The position numbers and the translations under genes were made by a program. Below are positions 4,155 to 6,803 of a stretch of DNA of 6,803 bases, piece by piece. The DNA comes from Solirubrobacterales bacterium (GTDB lineage: Bacteria; Actinomycetota; Thermoleophilia; Solirubrobacterales; Solirubrobacteraceae). The stretch spans positions 1-6,803 of the forward strand of contig JAOPZO010000404.1 in assembly GCA_025964065.1 (NCBI GenBank). Reading direction: 5' to 3'. The notes under the pieces are model-generated. The model did no database searches and had not been told where the DNA came from. It saw nothing but the letters and a program-made list of their open reading frames with translations. Position 1 is the stretch's first letter, and every line of letters starts with the position of its first letter.

Positions 4155-5612
4155 ATGTCGACCCTGATCGCCGCCAGACCGCCGTTCGCCCTGCACCCCG
4201 CCGACCGCGCGCGGCTGCACGGGCACCTCGAGGCGGCGATCCGCCGGGCGCGCACGAGCCGGACGGGGACCGCGCTCGCCGCGGTGACGGTCGCGCTCGA
4301 CCCGCGCACGGACCCGACCGCCGTCGTCGTCGCCTCCCGCCGCGGCGGGGAGCCGTGGTTCGTCCTCGAGCAGCCCGACCGCGAGCGCTCGGCGCTCGCG
4401 ACGCTCGGGTGCGTGCAGGCGCTCGAGGCCTACGGGCCCGACCGCTTCCGCGCCGTCGCCGCCCGCTGGCGGCGCCTGGCCTCCGAGGCGTGCTGCGACG
4501 CGGACGACGACCGCCACCGCCCGCGCGGCTCCGGCCCGGTCGCCGTCGGCGGGTTCGCCTTCGCGCCCGAGGGCGGCCACGCGCCGCACTGGAACGGCTT
4601 CGCGCCCGCGTCGCTCCACGTGCCGGAGATCGCGATCGCCCGGCGCGGCGACGACGTGCGGATGACGGTCCACGCGCTCGCGCGGCCCCGGGACACCGCC
4701 GACGCGCTCCTCGCGGCGCTCGAGGACCGCTGCGACGGGCTCCGGCTCGCGGCGCTTCCGCTGCTCGACCCCGATCCCGTCGGGCGCGTGCGCGTGGCGA
4801 GCGCGATGCCGCCCGAGCACTACGAGGGCGCGGTGGCGCGCGCCGTGGAGCGGATCAAGGCCGGCGAACTCGACAAGGTCGTCCTCGCCCGCGAGGTGCA
4901 GGTGCACCTCGGGCGCGAGCGCGAGCACGACGTCGGCGCCGTGCTCGGGGTCCTGCGCGAGGCGTTCCCCTCCTGCTACGTCTTCGCCGTGGGCCGCGGG
5001 AACGCGACGTTCCTCGCCGCGAGCCCCGAGCTCCTCGTCCGCCGCGACGGGCTGCGCGCCGGGACCCTCGCGCTCGCGGGCTCCACCCGGCGCTCCGCCG
5101 ACCCGGCCGTGGACGATCACCTCGGCGAGCAGCTCCTGCGCTCCGAGAAGGATCGCGGCGAGCAGGAGATCGTCACCCGTCGCATCCAGCGGGCGCTCGA
5201 GCCCATCGCGCTCTGGGTCACCGCAGCGGACGAGCCGCAGGTCGTGAAGATGGCGAACATCCAGCACCTCGCGACGCCGATCCGCGCGCAGCTCGCCGAG
5301 CGCGTGCCGGCGGTCGAGCTCGCCGGGCGCCTGCACCCGACGCCGGCCGTGGGCGGGGAGCCGTGGGGCGTGGCCGGGCCGCTCATCCCGGCGCTCGAGG
5401 GGCTCGACCGCGGCTGGTACGCGGGGCCCGTGGGCTGGACGGACCTGAACGAGGACGGCGAGTTCTGCGTGGCGCTGCGGTGCGCGCTCGTCGAGGGCTC
5501 GGTGGCGCGCTGCTACGCCGGGGTGGGCGTCGTGCGCGACTCGGACCCGCCGGCGGAGCTCGCGGAAACCGAGACGAAGCTCCAGGCGCTCCTGCCGGTC
5601 CTGGCGCTCTAG
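4155..5612 (+). CDS. menF: Isochorismate synthase
   Basis: This enzyme converts chorismate to isochorismate with Mg2+, the entry step of menaquinone synthesis. The 485-aa length fits MenF/DhbC proteins. The C-terminal chorismate-binding domain (about 220-485) carries all key residues: K241 in ELDKVVLAREV (general base; EntC K147, MenF K190), E292 in AASPELL (general acid), E336 in SEKDRGEQE and E471 in AETETK (Mg ligands). The E336-E471 spacing is the same as in E. coli EntC. LALAGSTRR, HLATPI, HPTPAVGG, GPVGW and AGVGVV are family signatures. The Ala-Gly in LAG fits water attack at C2 (isochorismate synthase) rather than anthranilate or aminodeoxychorismate synthase. The N-terminal 130 residues are divergent. 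An in-frame TGA at 4146-4148 fixes ATG 4155 as the earliest start. With menD opposite, a menaquinone role is far more likely than siderophore synthesis (entC/dhbC). Confidence 0.93.
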   Translation: MSTLIAARPPFALHPADRARLHGHLEAAIRRARTSRTGTALAAVTVALDPRTDPTAVVVASRRGGEPWFVLEQPDRERSALATLGCVQALEAYGPDRFRAVAARWRRLASEACCDADDDRHRPRGSGPVAVGGFAFAPEGGHAPHWNGFAPASLHVPEIAIARRGDDVRMTVHALARPRDTADALLAALEDRCDGLRLAALPLLDPDPVGRVRVASAMPPEHYEGAVARAVERIKAGELDKVVLAREVQVHLGREREHDVGAVLGVLREAFPSCYVFAVGRGNATFLAASPELLVRRDGLRAGTLALAGSTRRSADPAVDDHLGEQLLRSEKDRGEQEIVTRRIQRALEPIALWVTAADEPQVVKMANIQHLATPIRAQLAERVPAVELAGRLHPTPAVGGEPWGVAGPLIPALEGLDRGWYAGPVGWTDLNEDGEFCVALRCALVEGSVARCYAGVGVVRDSDPPAELAETETKLQALLPVLAL

Positions 5613-5625
5613 CGCCGCTCCGGCC

Positions 5626-5877
5626 CTAGCCCTTCCGCCAGACCTCGACGACGTCCGCGACCGTCGCGGAGCGGTACGTGATCCCGCGCTGCAGCGGGCG
5701 GATGACGAGGTCGAAGCGGGTCGAGTCGCGCTGGTGGAGCTCCTCGACGAGCGCATGAAAGCGGCGGCCCTTGCGGTCGACCTCGACGATGTCGCCCGGG
5801 GCGAGCTGCTTCGAGGAGCGGCGGACGACCTTCTCGGGTGCCTCGGGCGCGGGCCCGACGTCGAAGAGCGTGTCCAC
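5626..5877 (-). CDS. Small protein of unknown function downstream of menD (83 aa)
   Basis: No named family is recognised. It starts with GTG 10 nt after the menD stop on the same strand, so it is probably the next gene of a menD operon. The sequence begins MDTLFDVG, followed by a proline/alanine/basic linker, then a compact strand-rich part from about residue 25: APGDIVEVDRKGRRFHALV, FDLVIRPLQRGITYR and VADVVEVWRKG. The GD-x-V-x-V-x-KG-R pattern resembles small SH3-like or KOW-like beta-barrels, which is a fold-level guess only. The N-terminal DTLFD loosely resembles a short linear peptide motif such as a sliding-clamp-binding peptide, but lacks the usual glutamine. It has no membrane segment. 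Its stop is 13 nt from that of convergent menF. The gene is likely real; function unknown. Confidence 0.7.
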   Translation of the reverse strand: MDTLFDVGPAPEAPEKVVRRSSKQLAPGDIVEVDRKGRRFHALVEELHQRDSTRFDLVIRPLQRGITYRSATVADVVEVWRKG

Positions 5878-5887
5878 GGCCGGAACG

Positions 5888-6803
5888 CTACGGCGTGCGC
5901 CGGACGCCCGAGAGGGCGGCCTCGACGTCGCTCCACACCTGGCGGTGCAGGCGGACGTTGTGCTTGCGGTCGGTGTGGACGTGCACGAGCGTCACGCCGT
6001 CGCTCGCGAGGCCCGCGTCGAGCGCGGTGCGGAACTCGGTGACGGTCGTGGCCGGGAGGTAGCGCAGGCCGAAGGCGACCGCGACCTCCGCGAAGTCGAG
6101 GCCGGTCGGGGTCGCGACGTGGACCTCGTAGGCGTCCTTGGGCCGGGTCCTCGCGACGGGCAGGAAGTCGAAGATGCCGCCGCCCTCGTTGTCGATGAGG
6201 ACGAGCGTGAGCGGGAGCCGGAGGCGGCGGGCGCTGACGAGCGCACCGACGTCGTAGGCGAGGGCGACGTCGCCGATGAGCGCGACGACGGGGCCGGGGG
6301 AGCCGGCGGCGACGCCGAACGCGGTGGAGACGACGCCGTCGATGCCGTTCGCGCCGCGGTTCGCGAGGACGCGCGGAGGGTCCTCGCGGGCGGGGAAGAA
6401 CGTCTCCACGTCCCGGATCGGCATGGAGGCGCTGACGACGAGGGTCGCCTCGGCCGGCAGGCTGCGGCCGAGCTCGCGGGAGACGCGGGGCTCGGAGAGC
6501 GGCTCGCCGAGGGTGGCGTCGAGGGCCGCGGCGGCGAGGTGGTCGGCGTGCAGCCAGCCGCTGAGGTAGGGCGGGGGCACGGGCGGACCGGGGGCGAGGC
6601 GCTCGGCGAGCGCGTGCAGGACGGTTGCGGGCTCGACGGCGAGCGAGAGATCGAGGGTCGCGGCGGGGTCCTGCCAGGCGCCCTCGGGGTCCAGCGCGAC
6701 CTGGATGGCGTCGGCGCCCGCGAGCCACTCGCGCAGCGGCTTCCCCGTGGGGACGTCGCCGACGCGGAGGACGACGTCGGGGCGGGTCGCCGCGGCGAGC
6801 GCG
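5888..6803 (-). CDS. menD: SEPHCHC synthase, C-terminal 304 residues (5' end outside window)
   Basis: MenD is a ThDP enzyme that joins the succinic semialdehyde unit from 2-oxoglutarate to isochorismate, giving SEPHCHC, the second step of menaquinone synthesis. The frame is open to the window edge, covering a little over half of a normal protein of about 550 aa. Visible order: end of the middle domain (PDVVLRVGDVPTGKPLREWL, then ALDPEGAWQDPA), then the PP domain with SASMPIRDVETFF, NRGANGIDGVVSTAFGVAAG, the ThDP/Mg motif GDVALAYD and IDNEGGGIFDFLP, and HVATPTGLDF. The final part, TDRKHNVRLHRQVW, is typical of MenD C-termini. The first residue of the usual NN(D/N)GGG ThDP segment is Asp here (DNEGGG). 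A GTG at 6580 is only an internal valine. It converges with menF, its substrate supplier, and is followed by an 83-aa gene. Confidence 0.95.
   Translation of the reverse strand, partial: ALAAATRPDVVLRVGDVPTGKPLREWLAGADAIQVALDPEGAWQDPAATLDLSLAVEPATVLHALAERLAPGPPVPPPYLSGWLHADHLAAAALDATLGEPLSEPRVSRELGRSLPAEATLVVSASMPIRDVETFFPAREDPPRVLANRGANGIDGVVSTAFGVAAGSPGPVVALIGDVALAYDVGALVSARRLRLPLTLVLIDNEGGGIFDFLPVARTRPKDAYEVHVATPTGLDFAEVAVAFGLRYLPATTVTEFRTALDAGLASDGVTLVHVHTDRKHNVRLHRQVWSDVEAALSGVRRTP

Noticed and set aside
4355..5629. Long plus-strand frame within menF in another phase
   Set aside because: Its translation is Arg/Ala/Gly-rich low complexity. The menF frame contains every catalytic residue of the isochorismate synthase family.
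5734..6062. Plus-strand frames opposite the 83-aa gene and the menD end
   Set aside because: They overlap the well-supported menD C-terminus and give arginine-rich sequence with no domain.
1848..6728. A very long open frame on the minus strand (1626 codons) opposite ilvB, ilvN and menF
   Set aside because: It is a mirror of the strong GC bias of the real genes. Its translation is repetitive in Arg, His, Asp, Ala and Val with no domain, and it lies opposite genes with clear catalytic motifs.
1..6803. Mobile element, CRISPR array, tRNA or defence system
   Set aside because: No spaced repeats, terminal inverted repeats, transposase or nuclease motifs, or tRNA-like cloverleaf were seen. The content is core metabolism plus small unknown genes.

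Overview
This window is core-metabolism chromosome from a very GC-rich bacterium, most likely a high-GC actinobacterium. Thermoleophilia/Solirubrobacterales is my best guess. The guess rests on the strongly GC-biased third codon positions, TAnnnT-type -10 boxes lying 7 nt upstream of start codons (the leaderless-transcript arrangement common in actinobacteria), the scarcity of Shine-Dalgarno sites, and the flavour of the IlvB and MenD sequences. No phage, transposon, CRISPR, tRNA or rRNA is visible.

Left part (1-1757): five small genes of unknown function, all on the + strand. They are a 74-aa soluble protein, a 214-aa protein with a hydrophobic N-terminal half, a 57-aa basic protein, and a translationally coupled pair of small membrane proteins, the second of which carries a four-cysteine zinc ribbon. 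Three of the five have a -10-like box exactly 7 nt before the ATG, suggesting leaderless mRNAs. A perfect 16-bp tandem duplication and a terminator-like hairpin follow the 214-aa gene.

Middle (1766-4128): ilvB-ilvN, encoding the large (ThDP/FAD) and small (ACT, valine-sensing) subunits of acetolactate synthase, the first common step of branched-chain amino acid synthesis. The unit has a clear -10 box, a 6-bp inverted repeat around it, a short structured leader, the only strong Shine-Dalgarno in the window, and a strong terminator hairpin after ilvN. ilvC is not adjacent.

Right part (4137-6803): two steps of menaquinone synthesis face each other. menF (isochorismate synthase, + strand) converges on menD (SEPHCHC synthase, - strand, 5' end beyond the window), with a small unknown gene just downstream of menD. 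Only 13 nt separate the two convergent stop codons. MenF makes isochorismate, which MenD condenses with 2-oxoglutarate.

I found no convincing undescribed system. The observations most worth checking are the repeated fixed-spacing -10/ATG architecture, the ilvB leader, the variant acetolactate synthase active-site residues, and the small menD-linked gene.
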